This document shows positions 34,020 through 43,543 of a stretch of DNA of 64,000 nt, piece after piece. The stretch covers positions 2,340,001 to 2,404,000 of the forward strand of contig NZ_CP059449.1 of assembly GCF_022023855.1 (NCBI RefSeq), in the 5' to 3' direction. The translations under genes and the position numbers were made by a program. Under the pieces are notes generated by a model. That model ran no database searches. It was given only the letters and a program-made list of their open reading frames with translations, and had not been told where the DNA came from. Within the stretch, counting starts at the first letter, position 1. The number at the start of each line of letters is the position of its first letter. The DNA is from Azospirillum brasilense. Its GTDB lineage: Bacteria; Pseudomonadota; Alphaproteobacteria; Azospirillales; Azospirillaceae.

Positions 34020-35198
34020 ATGCCTCGTTCCTCGTGGCTTTTCGGCCCCGCGTTGTCGCTCTGCCTGCTTCCGTTCGCCGCTATGGGCCAGACGCCACCC
34101 GATTGCGCCAAACCATCCGGCCGCGCTGAACGGACCATCTGCGCCAGCGCCGACTTGAAGGTCGTCACCGAGGACTTGGCGACGCTGCTGCGCGACACCT
34201 TGGGGAACACATCCACCGATGACCGGGATGCCATCGAGCGTGCGCAGAAAGCGTTCCTGACCGAACGTGACGCCGCTTGCGCCGACAAGTCCACCATCCC
34301 GGCCTGTCAAGCCCTGTATGAGAAACGCACCGCCGACCTCGCCGCTCAGAATTCGGCGGCGCAGAAGAAGCTGGCCGCGGTCGTCGCCGGCATTCCAAAG
34401 GACGCCAAGGCCGCTGCCGCGGCGCTCCAGCGCTACAGCGGTGCGCCGGCGAAGGCATGGCTGGTCTATCTCCACCAGAGCGGCGCGGTGGCGGTGCCCG
34501 ATAAGGACGCCACGGTGCGCAGACTGGTGGGCGAGATCTTGAACCAAGGTCTCCCAAAAGACCCTTATCTTCATGAAGAGATGGCGAATCTCGGTGATGT
34601 TCCGAGCGCTCCGCTGAGCACGTCGCTGCTGTTCCTGCGCCACGTCCTGTCGACCACGGAAATGGACGCACCCTGCTTCCTGTTCACCAAACATGGGCAG
34701 CCGGCCTTTGAAGCCTTCGGCGCCTTCTGGGGCAACGCGCGCGACGAGACGCCCGGCCTGTGCAACCCGCCGTCCTCCCTGTTCGATTTGCCGGAATGGA
34801 AGGCCGTCTCCACCCACATGGACCCGGCCATCGAGCCGGCCCTGGTGGAACGGGGCAGCATCCGCCATGGCTATGAACGCCAGTTCGAGGTGGACGATCT
34901 TCAAGCGTCACTGGTGCCCAGCACGCTTCTCGAAGCGCCCATGTCCGCCGAAGCCAAGAAGATGGCCGAGCAGCGCGGCCGGGCCGTGGCTGCTTTTCGA
35001 TCCTGGAGTGATTTCGACGTTTGGCCGGAGAAGGAATACCGGGCAGCGGTGAACACTCTGCCTGCAGCCATCACTGCAACTTCAAAGCTTTACAGAGAAA
35101 AGTTCAAGCTGAATCCCCAGACGGCGGATCAGGCGGCCAAGGCGGCCGCGGACCGTTTCATCGCCGGGCGGCTGGGTCTCATCATGCCGGACGACTGA
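34020..35198 (+). CDS. Secreted protein with LprI-like N-terminal domain
   Basis: A 392-residue protein with a signal peptide (LFGPALSLCLLPFAAMGQ). The segment PDCAKPSGRAERTICASADL to TERDAACADK has the Cys pairs and the TICAS-x-L-x-x-D pattern of the LprI/DUF1311 family (lysozyme-inhibitor-like). The remaining 290 residues match nothing I recognise; they include CFLF and FLRHVLSTTEM and are largely helical. It probably acts in the periplasm. It is divergent from the DUF4384-like gene, 232 bp away. Confidence 0.65.
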   Translation: MPRSSWLFGPALSLCLLPFAAMGQTPPDCAKPSGRAERTICASADLKVVTEDLATLLRDTLGNTSTDDRDAIERAQKAFLTERDAACADKSTIPACQALYEKRTADLAAQNSAAQKKLAAVVAGIPKDAKAAAAALQRYSGAPAKAWLVYLHQSGAVAVPDKDATVRRLVGEILNQGLPKDPYLHEEMANLGDVPSAPLSTSLLFLRHVLSTTEMDAPCFLFTKHGQPAFEAFGAFWGNARDETPGLCNPPSSLFDLPEWKAVSTHMDPAIEPALVERGSIRHGYERQFEVDDLQASLVPSTLLEAPMSAEAKKMAEQRGRAVAAFRSWSDFDVWPEKEYRAAVNTLPAAITATSKLYREKFKLNPQTADQAAKAAADRFIAGRLGLIMPDD

Positions 35199-35233
35199 CC
35201 GTCGCCCTGCCCCATCCCCTCATCAAACAAACC

Positions 35234-36030
35234 TTAAAGCTCGATGACGAGCCCGTCATAGGCGGGCTCGACACCGGCAGGAAGCAGCCGGCGGAGCGTG
35301 TCGTAATCCATGGTCTGGTCCATGTGCGTCAGGAAGGCCCGCTTGGGGCGCACCCGCGCGATCCACTCCAGCGTCAGGGCGAGATGGGCGTGAACCGGAT
35401 GTGGCGGCTCGATCCGAGCGCAGTCCACCACCCAGACCTCGACACCCTCCAGCGCCGCGAAGGCGTCTTCATCCAATCTCACAACGTCGGTCGAATAGGC
35501 AAATTTATCAAAGCGATAGCCAAGGGTCTTCAGATAGCCGTGGTCCTGCTCGAAGGGCACGATCCGGCGACCGCGCACCTCGAACGGGCCTTCCACGGCG
35601 CGAGGCGTCAACACCGGGCGGTAAAAGGGATCACCGGGGCGCAGAGGCTCGAAGCAATAGCCGAAACGCCGCTCCAACTCGGCCAGATCATCGGCGCGGC
35701 CAAAGGCGTCGATGGGCGCATGCATGGCGCGGCACAGTTCCCTGAGTTCGTCGATACCATGGGAATGGTCGGCGTGCTGGTGCGTCCACAGCACGGCGTC
35801 GAGCCGCCGCACATCGGCGTTGAGAAGCTGCTGGCGCAGGTCCGGCGAGGTGTCGACCAGGACGCTGACGTCACCGCCCTGCCCGGCCCTCTCCTGCTCC
35901 CACTCCACCAGGATAGACGGGCGCATCCGATGGTTCCTGGGGTTCGCCGGGTCACAGGAGCCCCAGCCGAGACCGATCACGGGGACGCCCCGTGATCCGC
36001 CACAGCCGAGGATCGTGACCCGCTGGCCGG

Positions 36031-36034
<4 letters not shown>
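35234..36034 (-). CDS. MBL-fold metallo-hydrolase (PhnP-like)
   Basis: A 266-residue metallo-beta-lactamase-fold phosphodiesterase. It starts TILGCGGSRGVPVIG, then LVDTSPDLRQQLL and the metal-binding THQHADHSHGIDEL. Later ligands are in FEQDHGY and LTHMDQTMDYD. It most resembles the PhnP / cyclic-phosphate phosphodiesterase group. It overlaps the tatD-like stop by 4 bp and ends a long minus-strand operon. Confidence 0.88.
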
Positions 36035-36828
<794 letters not shown>

Positions 36829-36834
36829 CGTTCG

Positions 36835-38385
36835 TCAGCTCTTTGCTTCGTCCACGTAGCGCGGGAACACGCCCTGCGGCGTCGGCAGCGGCGTGCCGGG
36901 GACCAGCGCCCCACCCGCCCCCAGCCGGTCGAACCCGCGGGCCTCTGGCCCTTGCGCCAGTTGGTCCAGGATCTTAGCCGAGGCTTCCGGCATGATCGGC
37001 TGGGTCAGGATGGCGAGATGGCGGATGGTCTCGGCCAGCACGTACAACACCGTGGCCATGCGCGCCGGATCGGTCTTCTTCAGCGCCCAGGGCGCCTGTT
37101 CGTCCACATAGCGGTTGCCGTCGCCGATCACCGCCCAGATGGCGTCCAGCGCCTTATGGAAGGACTGCGACTGAATCTCCGCCCGGACGATCGGCAGCAG
37201 ATTGCGGGCGGCGCCGAGCAGGGCGTCGTCGGCCTCGGTGAAGGGACCCGGCTGCGGTACGGCGGCCCCGCAGTTCTTACCGATCATCGACAGGGAACGC
37301 TGCACGAGGTTTCCGTAGTCGTTGGCGAGGTTGCCGTTGATCCGCTGCACCATCTGCTTGTGCGAGAAGTCGCCGTCGTTGCCGAAGGGAACCTCGCGCA
37401 GCAGGAAGTAACGGGTCTGGTCCAGGCCGTAGGTGTTGACCAGCGTCTCCGGCGCGATGACGTTGCCCAGCGACTTCGACATCTTCTGGCCTTCGATGGT
37501 CCACCAGCCATGCGCGAAGACGCGCTTCGGCGGGGCCAGCTTGGCGGCCATCAGGAAGGCCGGCCAATAGACGGCGTGGAAGCGCAGGATGTCCTTGCCG
37601 ACCATGTGCAGGTTGGCCGGCCAGTATTTGGCGTACTCGCCGCTCTCGTCCGGGAAGCCGACCGCGGTGATGTAGTTCGCCAGGGCGTCCAGCCACACGT
37701 ACATGATGTGGTCGGGATTGCCCGGCACCGGGATGCCCCACTTGAAGGTGGTGCGGCTGACCGACAGGTCCTTCAGCCCCGACTTGACGAAGGCGACGAC
37801 CTCGTTGCGCTTGCCGGCGGGGGCAATGAAGTCCGGGTTCTGCTCGTAGAACTCCAGCAGGCGGTCCTGCCAGGCCGACAGGCGGAAGAAGTAGGACGGC
37901 TCCTCCACCCACTCGCACTCGGCGCCGGTCGGGGCGATCTTCTTGCCCGACGGCGCGGTGGTCAGCTCGTCCTCGCCGTAGAACGCTTCGTCGCGCACCG
38001 AGTACCAGCCGGCGTAGCTGCCGAGATAGATCTCGCCGGCCGATTCCAGACGGCGCCACAGCTCCTGTACCGACGCGATGTGCCGAGGCTCGGTCGTACG
38101 GATGAAGTCGTCGTTGGAGAAGTTCATCAGCGAGACGAGGTCGCGGAAATTCTTCGACACGCGGTCGGTGAACTCCTGCGGTGCGATGCCGGCGTTCATG
38201 GCGGATTTCTCCACCTTCTGGCCATGCTCGTCGGTGCCGGTGAGGAACTTCACGTCATAGCCGTCCAGCCGCATGAAGCGGGCCAGCACGTCGCAGGCGA
38301 GCGTGGTGTACGCATGCCCGATGTGGGGCACGTCGTTCACGTAGTAGATCGGAGTCGTCAGGTAAAAGGTCTTCGACCCGGTCAT
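36835..38385 (-). CDS. metG: Methionyl-tRNA synthetase
   Basis: A 516-residue class I aminoacyl-tRNA synthetase that charges tRNA-Met. The HIGH-type motif is in YYVNDVPHIGHAYTT near the N-terminus and the KMSKS loop is QKMSKSLGNVI. It has no four-cysteine zinc knuckle in the connective insert, so it is the short, zinc-free MetG type common in alphaproteobacteria, and has no C-terminal tRNA-binding domain. It follows holB in the minus-strand operon (72 bp gap). Confidence 0.96.
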   Translation of the reverse strand: MTGSKTFYLTTPIYYVNDVPHIGHAYTTLACDVLARFMRLDGYDVKFLTGTDEHGQKVEKSAMNAGIAPQEFTDRVSKNFRDLVSLMNFSNDDFIRTTEPRHIASVQELWRRLESAGEIYLGSYAGWYSVRDEAFYGEDELTTAPSGKKIAPTGAECEWVEEPSYFFRLSAWQDRLLEFYEQNPDFIAPAGKRNEVVAFVKSGLKDLSVSRTTFKWGIPVPGNPDHIMYVWLDALANYITAVGFPDESGEYAKYWPANLHMVGKDILRFHAVYWPAFLMAAKLAPPKRVFAHGWWTIEGQKMSKSLGNVIAPETLVNTYGLDQTRYFLLREVPFGNDGDFSHKQMVQRINGNLANDYGNLVQRSLSMIGKNCGAAVPQPGPFTEADDALLGAARNLLPIVRAEIQSQSFHKALDAIWAVIGDGNRYVDEQAPWALKKTDPARMATVLYVLAETIRHLAILTQPIMPEASAKILDQLAQGPEARGFDRLGAGGALVPGTPLPTPQGVFPRYVDEAKS

Positions 38386-38457
38386 GGCAGAGGCTCTCCC
38401 GAGAATGCGCCGGCCCGGCGCGTCGCCGGCCCGGATGGGCGTGGTGTGTCGTCCGTG

Positions 38458-39573
38458 TTAATTAGCAGCCGCTTCCAGCGTCGCCAAGGCGTTCAGGACC
38501 ACCTGTTTGCGGTCGAGATTGGCGGATTCCGCACGGGCGAAGTGACGTTGGACCTTTTCCCACACCTCCACCCAACGTTCAAGGCCGCGGGCGTTGGCCA
38601 GACGGGTCATCAGGGCGGCTTCCCCGGCCACAACCTCCGCCGGCCATGCGCCGCGGGCCAGCGACCGGACGAAGCGGGCCAGCCACCAGACGAGCAGGTC
38701 GGTGGCCGTCTCGTACAGCCCGTCGTCCTGCTTGCGGGTCAGCTTGTCGCCGAAGGCGTGCGCAGCGGTGATGTCCAGCCGCGGCAGGGTGCCGAGCAGC
38801 CCGATCAACTCCCGGTAAAGGTCGAGCCCGCCGGCCTCGACCAGCCCGATGGCCCGGCCGATGCTGCCCTCCGCCAGCCGGGCGAGCGCTGCCCGGTCCT
38901 CGCCGCCGAGGTCAGGGCGATGTTGGGCCAACAGGTTGAGGACCGTTTCCTCAGGAAGCGGTTGAAGCGTCAGCTTGCGGCAGCGGGAGCGGATGGTGGG
39001 CAGCATGCCGCCGGGGTTGTCGCTGACCAGCAGCAGCAGGGCGCCGGTCGGCGGCTCCTCCAAAATCTTAAGAATGGCGTTCAAGCCACTGAGATTCATA
39101 CGGTCGGCGCCATCGATCACGGCGACGCGCCAACCACCCTCGGCGGCGGTCTTGCGCAGGAAGGGGCCGATCTTGCGCACGTCGTCCACGGCGATGTCGC
39201 GCTTCAGCCGGTCGCGCTTCTCGTCGCGCTGGCGCTCCACGGTCAGCAGGTCGGCGTGCCCGCCCGAGGCCACGCGGCGGAAGACCGGGGCGTCCGGGGA
39301 CAGCGCCAGCGAGGCCGGCGGCGGCGCGCCGAACAGGCCGGCATCCGGCGGCTCGAGCCCCTGGGACAGGACGAAGCGGGCGAAGCGGAAGGCCAGCGTC
39401 GCCTTGCCGATCCCCGGCGGACCGCCGATCAACCAGGCGTGCGGCAGGCGGCCGGAGTTCCAGGCGTCAAGCAGCAGGCGCTCGGCGTCGTCATGGCCGG
39501 TCAGATCGGGGTTGCGGCGCGGGGCGAGGGCGTCCTCCTCCGCGACCGGTTCGGGCGCGCGGGCGCGGCTCAC
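38458..39573 (-). CDS. holB: DNA polymerase III subunit delta'
   Basis: A 371-residue AAA+ clamp-loader subunit. It has WLIGGPPGIGKATLAFRFARF (P-loop), then KIGPFLRKTAAEGGWRVAVIDGADRMNLSGLNAILKILEEPP, cited here as VAVIDGADRMN and ILKILEEPP, which is the delta' hallmark, and SDNPGGMLPTIRSRCRKL. Delta' works with gamma/tau and delta to load the beta clamp. It starts at GTG 39573, one base after the tmk stop codon, with GGGAG inside the tmk end, so translation is coupled. Confidence 0.94.
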   Translation of the reverse strand: MSRARAPEPVAEEDALAPRRNPDLTGHDDAERLLLDAWNSGRLPHAWLIGGPPGIGKATLAFRFARFVLSQGLEPPDAGLFGAPPPASLALSPDAPVFRRVASGGHADLLTVERQRDEKRDRLKRDIAVDDVRKIGPFLRKTAAEGGWRVAVIDGADRMNLSGLNAILKILEEPPTGALLLLVSDNPGGMLPTIRSRCRKLTLQPLPEETVLNLLAQHRPDLGGEDRAALARLAEGSIGRAIGLVEAGGLDLYRELIGLLGTLPRLDITAAHAFGDKLTRKQDDGLYETATDLLVWWLARFVRSLARGAWPAEVVAGEAALMTRLANARGLERWVEVWEKVQRHFARAESANLDRKQVVLNALATLEAAAN

Positions 39574-39574
39574 C

Positions 39575-40207
39575 TCAGGAAACTCCCAGGCGGCGGGTCA
39601 CCGTGTCCAGAATGGCCGCCTGCACCGCTTCCACGGGGTGTCCGGCATCGACGACCACGCAACGCTCCGGTTCCCGCGCGGCGATGTCGAGGAAGCCGTC
39701 GCGCAGGCGGTGGTGGAAGGCGACGTCCATCCGCTCGTAGCGGTCCTCCCCGCCACGCCGGGCGGCGGCCCGAGCCAGCCCGTCCTCCACCGGCAGATCA
39801 AGGATCAGGGTCAGGTCGGGCCGGAAATCGCCCAGGGCGGTGGACTGCAGCGTGGCGATCAGATCGCGCCCCAGCCCCAGCCCGTAGCCCTGATAGGCCA
39901 TGGTGCTGTCGAAGAAACGGTCGCAGATGACCCAGTGACCGGCCTCCAGCGCAGGCCAGACGGTGCGCTCCAGATGGTCGCGGCGGGCGGCGGTGTGCAG
40001 CAGCGCCTCGGTCACCGGACCCCAGCGGCCGGTCTCGCCGGACACCAGAAGGCCACGGATTTCCTCGGCGCCTGGCGAGCCGCCGGGCTCGCGGGTCAGC
40101 ACGACCCGCTTTCCCCAACCGATCAACGCGTCGGCGAGCAGGCGGATCTGGGTGGTCTTGCCCGCCCCTTCGCCGCCCTCCAGCGTGATGAACCGCCCGC
40201 GCGTCAT
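39575..40207 (-). CDS. tmk: Thymidylate kinase
   Basis: Tmk phosphorylates dTMP to dTDP. The 210-residue protein starts MTRGRFITLEGGEGAGKTTQ with its P-loop at 11-19. It has the DRY-like motif VICDRFFDSTMAYQG and a lid region ARRGGEDRYERMD. ATG 40207 is preceded by GGGAG at good spacing, so the open frame upstream is not used. The order dac-tmk-holB is conserved in alphaproteobacteria. Confidence 0.95.
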   Translation of the reverse strand: MTRGRFITLEGGEGAGKTTQIRLLADALIGWGKRVVLTREPGGSPGAEEIRGLLVSGETGRWGPVTEALLHTAARRDHLERTVWPALEAGHWVICDRFFDSTMAYQGYGLGLGRDLIATLQSTALGDFRPDLTLILDLPVEDGLARAAARRGGEDRYERMDVAFHHRLRDGFLDIAAREPERCVVVDAGHPVEAVQAAILDTVTRRLGVS

Positions 40208-40277
40208 GGTCTGCTCCCGATGGTGATGAGGCCCGCCGCCTTCCGGATTCCGGTGGCGACGGGCCGGCTTACACCAA

Positions 40278-41444
40278 TCAGCTCGCCCCGAAAATGAGGA
40301 ACTTCGCCGCCGCCAGGGCGCGGCCCACGAAGCCCAGCTTCTCCACATCCTGGGCAGCGACCACCGGGAACTCCTTGCCCGGGAAGCCCGGCGCGGACAC
40401 CACCACCTTTCCGACAACGTCGCCCTTCTTCACCGGCGCGGCGACCGGGGCGTTGCTGACCAGCGACACCTTCATGCCGCTGCGGTCGGCGCGGGCCATG
40501 GTGACCTTCATGTCCTCCGGCACGGTGACCGGAACGGTGTCCTGCGCGCCCAGCCAGAGCGGCACCTGATCCACCGTCTCGCCCGCCTTGAACAGGGCGT
40601 AAGTAGCGAATTCGCGGAAGCCCCATTCAATCAGCCGGGCCGCCTCGTCGGCGCGGGCCTGCATGTTCGGCAGCCCGTTGACCACCAGGATGAGTCGGCG
40701 CCCTTCCCGCTCCGCCGAGGCGGTCAGGCCATAGCCGCCGGCCTCGGTGTGGCCGGTCTTCATGCCGTCCACATCCATGCCGCGGTAGAGCAGCGGGTTG
40801 CGGTTGCCCTGGTTGATGCCGTGGTACTTGAACTCCCGAATCGAATAGTAGTGGTAGTATTCCGGGAAGTCCTTGATCAGATGCTCGGCCAGAATCGCGA
40901 GGTCGCGGGCGGTCATGTAGTGATTCGGGTCGGGCCAGCCCGTCGCGTTGGTCAGGTTGGTGTCCTTCAGCCCCAACTCGCGGGCGCGCTTGTTCATGCG
41001 CTCGGCAAAGGCCGATTCGGAGCCGGCGAGACCTTCGGCGAAGACGATGCAGGCGTCGTTGCCCGACTGCACGATCACGCCCTTGATGAGGTCGTCGACC
41101 TTGATGTTGTTGTGCAGCTCCACGAACATCTTGGAGCCCTGCATCCGCCACGCGCGCTCCGACACCGGCAGCGTGCTGTCCAGCGTCAGCCGGCCTTCCT
41201 TGATCGCGTCGAAGACCATGTACATCGTCATGATCTTGCTCATCGAGGACGGCGCCATGCGCTGATCCGGGCTCTTCTCGAACAGCACGGTGTTCGAGGT
41301 GATATCGACCAGGATCGCCTGCTTGGCGATGGTTTCGATGCTGGCGGCGTGAGCCACCGGCCCCACCCCCGCCGCGAACAGCGCGACCGCAAGGCCCATG
41401 GCGAAACGGGTGCGGGCAACGCGGGTGCGGACGACAGCGACCAT
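40278..41444 (-). CDS. D-alanyl-D-alanine carboxypeptidase (PBP5/6 type)
   Basis: A 388-residue periplasmic carboxypeptidase that trims the terminal D-Ala of peptidoglycan side chains. It has a signal peptide (FAMGLAVALFAAGVGPVAHAA), then the penicillin-binding motifs: SxxK at S67-K70 (SMSK), SGN in IVQSGNDACI and KTG in GMKTGHTEAGGYG. A PBP5-like C-terminal beta domain and amphipathic tail (ALAAAKFLIFGAS) follow for membrane association. ATG 41444 has AAGGGAG before it. The gene is DacC/DacF-like. Confidence 0.93.
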   Translation of the reverse strand: MVAVVRTRVARTRFAMGLAVALFAAGVGPVAHAASIETIAKQAILVDITSNTVLFEKSPDQRMAPSSMSKIMTMYMVFDAIKEGRLTLDSTLPVSERAWRMQGSKMFVELHNNIKVDDLIKGVIVQSGNDACIVFAEGLAGSESAFAERMNKRARELGLKDTNLTNATGWPDPNHYMTARDLAILAEHLIKDFPEYYHYYSIREFKYHGINQGNRNPLLYRGMDVDGMKTGHTEAGGYGLTASAEREGRRLILVVNGLPNMQARADEAARLIEWGFREFATYALFKAGETVDQVPLWLGAQDTVPVTVPEDMKVTMARADRSGMKVSLVSNAPVAAPVKKGDVVGKVVVSAPGFPGKEFPVVAAQDVEKLGFVGRALAAAKFLIFGAS

Positions 41445-41533
41445 GACAACTCCCTTCGAAACGCGGACTGGACAAGACGTGAAACGGAACGAGGCCCGAC
41501 ATCGGGCCAAGCTTGGGCTGGGCTCGCGGGTGA

Positions 41534-42478
41534 TCAATCAACCACGATTTTGGCGTCGGTAAGGCCGGCTTGGATGATCTGGTTCAAAACGGCGTCGGCG
41601 GAGTCCACGCTGGCCAGCGGCCCCACCCTCACCCGCTGCAGCCGTTGCCGACCGGCGACCGTCTGGGTGACCTGCGCCTGCTGGCCAAGCGAGGCCAGAC
41701 GGGCGCGCACGCGGGTGACGTTGTCCGGACTGCCGAACGCGCCGACCTGGACGTAGATCTGCTCGTAGGGCTTCACCGGCAACTCGGCGACCACCGGGGC
41801 GGGAACGAAGCGGCCGTCCACCATGTCGCCGGCCACCGTCGTGGGCGGCGGCACCGGGGCGCGGGTGACCGCGGCGGGGGTCGGTCGGACGGTGCCGCTG
41901 ACCTCCACCGAACCGCGCGGGGCGGCCTTCGGCGGCGGGCCGTCCAGCTCCGCCAGCATCGGGGCCGGCGTGCCCTGGCGGGCCGCGGCGGCGACCGCGC
42001 GGCTTTCCTCCGCCAGAATCTGCACACGCACCTTGGCCGTGCCCGTGCCTTCGAACCCCAGCAATTGCGCGCCGCGCCGCGACATGTCGATGATTCGCCC
42101 ATTGGCGTAGGGGCCGCGGTCGTTGATGCGAACAACCAGCGACCGGCCGTTGTCGAGATTGGTGACGCGCACGAGGCTTGGCATGGGCAAGGTCTTGTGC
42201 GCGGCCGTCAGCTCATTTTGGTCGTAAACCTCACCGTTGGCGGTGACCTTTTGGTGGAATCCCGGACCATACCAGGAGGCGATCCCGGTCTCGCTGTAGG
42301 AGTAATCCTCGGCGGGATAATACCAGACGCCGTTGACCTGATAGGGCTTGCCGACCTTGTAGACGCCACTGCGGGGCAGACCGGACGGGGATGGCGCGGA
42401 TGGCGCGGACGCACAGGCGGCGAGAGTCAGCGCTCCTGCGAGCACGAGCGCCCCCCTCAGCATATGCGCGCGTCGCAT
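41534..42478 (-). CDS. rlpA: RlpA septal lytic transglycosylase-like lipoprotein with SPOR domain
   Basis: A 314-residue lipoprotein. The lipobox is LAAC at residues 19-22. The double-psi beta-barrel RlpA domain shows TGIASWYGPGFHQKVTANGEVYD and VRINDRGPYANGRIIDMSRRGAQLLG, cited by ASWYGPGFH, NGE and NDRGPY, which include the catalytic Glu and Asp. A proline-rich linker leads to a C-terminal SPOR domain (YVQVGAFGSPDNVTRVRARL) that targets denuded septal glycan. The substrate for cleavage is peptidoglycan. It is the gene upstream of dac on the same strand. Confidence 0.94.
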   Translation of the reverse strand: MRRAHMLRGALVLAGALTLAACASAPSAPSPSGLPRSGVYKVGKPYQVNGVWYYPAEDYSYSETGIASWYGPGFHQKVTANGEVYDQNELTAAHKTLPMPSLVRVTNLDNGRSLVVRINDRGPYANGRIIDMSRRGAQLLGFEGTGTAKVRVQILAEESRAVAAAARQGTPAPMLAELDGPPPKAAPRGSVEVSGTVRPTPAAVTRAPVPPPTTVAGDMVDGRFVPAPVVAELPVKPYEQIYVQVGAFGSPDNVTRVRARLASLGQQAQVTQTVAGRQRLQRVRVGPLASVDSADAVLNQIIQAGLTDAKIVVD

Positions 42479-42550
42479 GGTCCCACCCCGCTAAATCTGG
42501 TGGCGCCACTCTAGCCGAGTTACCTCGCCGCGCCAACCGCGCAACACCCC

Positions 42551-43384
42551 TCAGGAGCCCGCCTGTGCTGCAGTGCGGTCATGAGCGGGCCCCGGAAACA
42601 GCGAATCGGTCCGCCCCATCAGGCGGTAGGCGACGAGGCCGATCCATTCGCGGATCGGGTCCTGGAGCGCGTCGATCTGCTTGTCGAATTCGAAGCGGAC
42701 GAAGGGCCGTCCGCCGAAGCGCGTGCGGTAATCGACCGGATAGGGAATCACCTCCCAACCAACCTGCCGGAAGATGCCGACCGACCGCGGCATGTGCATG
42801 GCCGAGGTCACGAGGACCCAGGTCTCCCCCGGCTTCGGCTGGACGAGACGCTGGCTGTACAGGGCGTTTTCCCAGGTGTTGCGGGACTCGTTCTCGTAGG
42901 TCACGCTGTCGGGGTCGATCCCGACCTGCCGAAGCGCGCCGCGGACCGCGAGGTCCTCCCGCAGTTCCAGGGCGTCCTGACCGGCCAGCCGTCCCGAGCC
43001 GCCGGTGAACACCGCGTGAGCCTGCGGATAGCGGCGGATCAGTTCGGCGAAACCCAGGATACGCTCCGCCGCGTCGTTGACGGACGGCTCGCCGCGGTCG
43101 CGGGTGATCGGCGGGTTCACCGCCCCGCCGAGCATGATGATCCCGTCCACCCGCTCCGGCAGGTCGGGGCGGGGAAAACGCTCCTCCAGCGGCAGCGCGA
43201 CCCACGAGGCGATCGGCGTGACCATGACGACGACGAAGCCGACGGTGACCGCCACGACCAGCCGCCGCCCCCAATGGGCCAGACGGCGGGTGAACAGCAG
43301 CGCCGTCCCGGCGGTGAGGATCAGCATGAGCAGATTGCCCGGCGAGACCAGGAGCCACAGCAGCTTCGACAGCACGAAGGACAA
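42551..43384 (-). CDS. YdcF/ElyC family membrane protein
   Basis: A 277-residue protein with two N-terminal membrane helices (LLWLLVSPGNLLMLILTAGTA and LVVAVTVGFVVVMVTPIAS, given here only as positions about 8-28 and 42-60). A DUF218 domain follows with DGIIMLGGAVN, AVFTGGSGRL, ENESRNTWENA and VTSAMHMPRSVGIF. ElyC relatives affect envelope lipid-carrier metabolism. It lies 72 bp upstream of rlpA, in an envelope-related context. Confidence 0.88.
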   Translation of the reverse strand: MSFVLSKLLWLLVSPGNLLMLILTAGTALLFTRRLAHWGRRLVVAVTVGFVVVMVTPIASWVALPLEERFPRPDLPERVDGIIMLGGAVNPPITRDRGEPSVNDAAERILGFAELIRRYPQAHAVFTGGSGRLAGQDALELREDLAVRGALRQVGIDPDSVTYENESRNTWENALYSQRLVQPKPGETWVLVTSAMHMPRSVGIFRQVGWEVIPYPVDYRTRFGGRPFVRFEFDKQIDALQDPIREWIGLVAYRLMGRTDSLFPGPAHDRTAAQAGS

Positions 43385-43543
43385 CAGCCGACCTCCCCTT
43401 TCGATTTTCGGTGGTTTCTAGATACGGATGTTCATCCCCGATGCCCAGAGGCGACGGCACGGTAACGAATCCGCCATCAATCCGTAACAGCGGCGTCTTC
43501 GGCGGCGGGTAAGGTCCGCGGTGCAACCAAGGATTTCCCGCAT

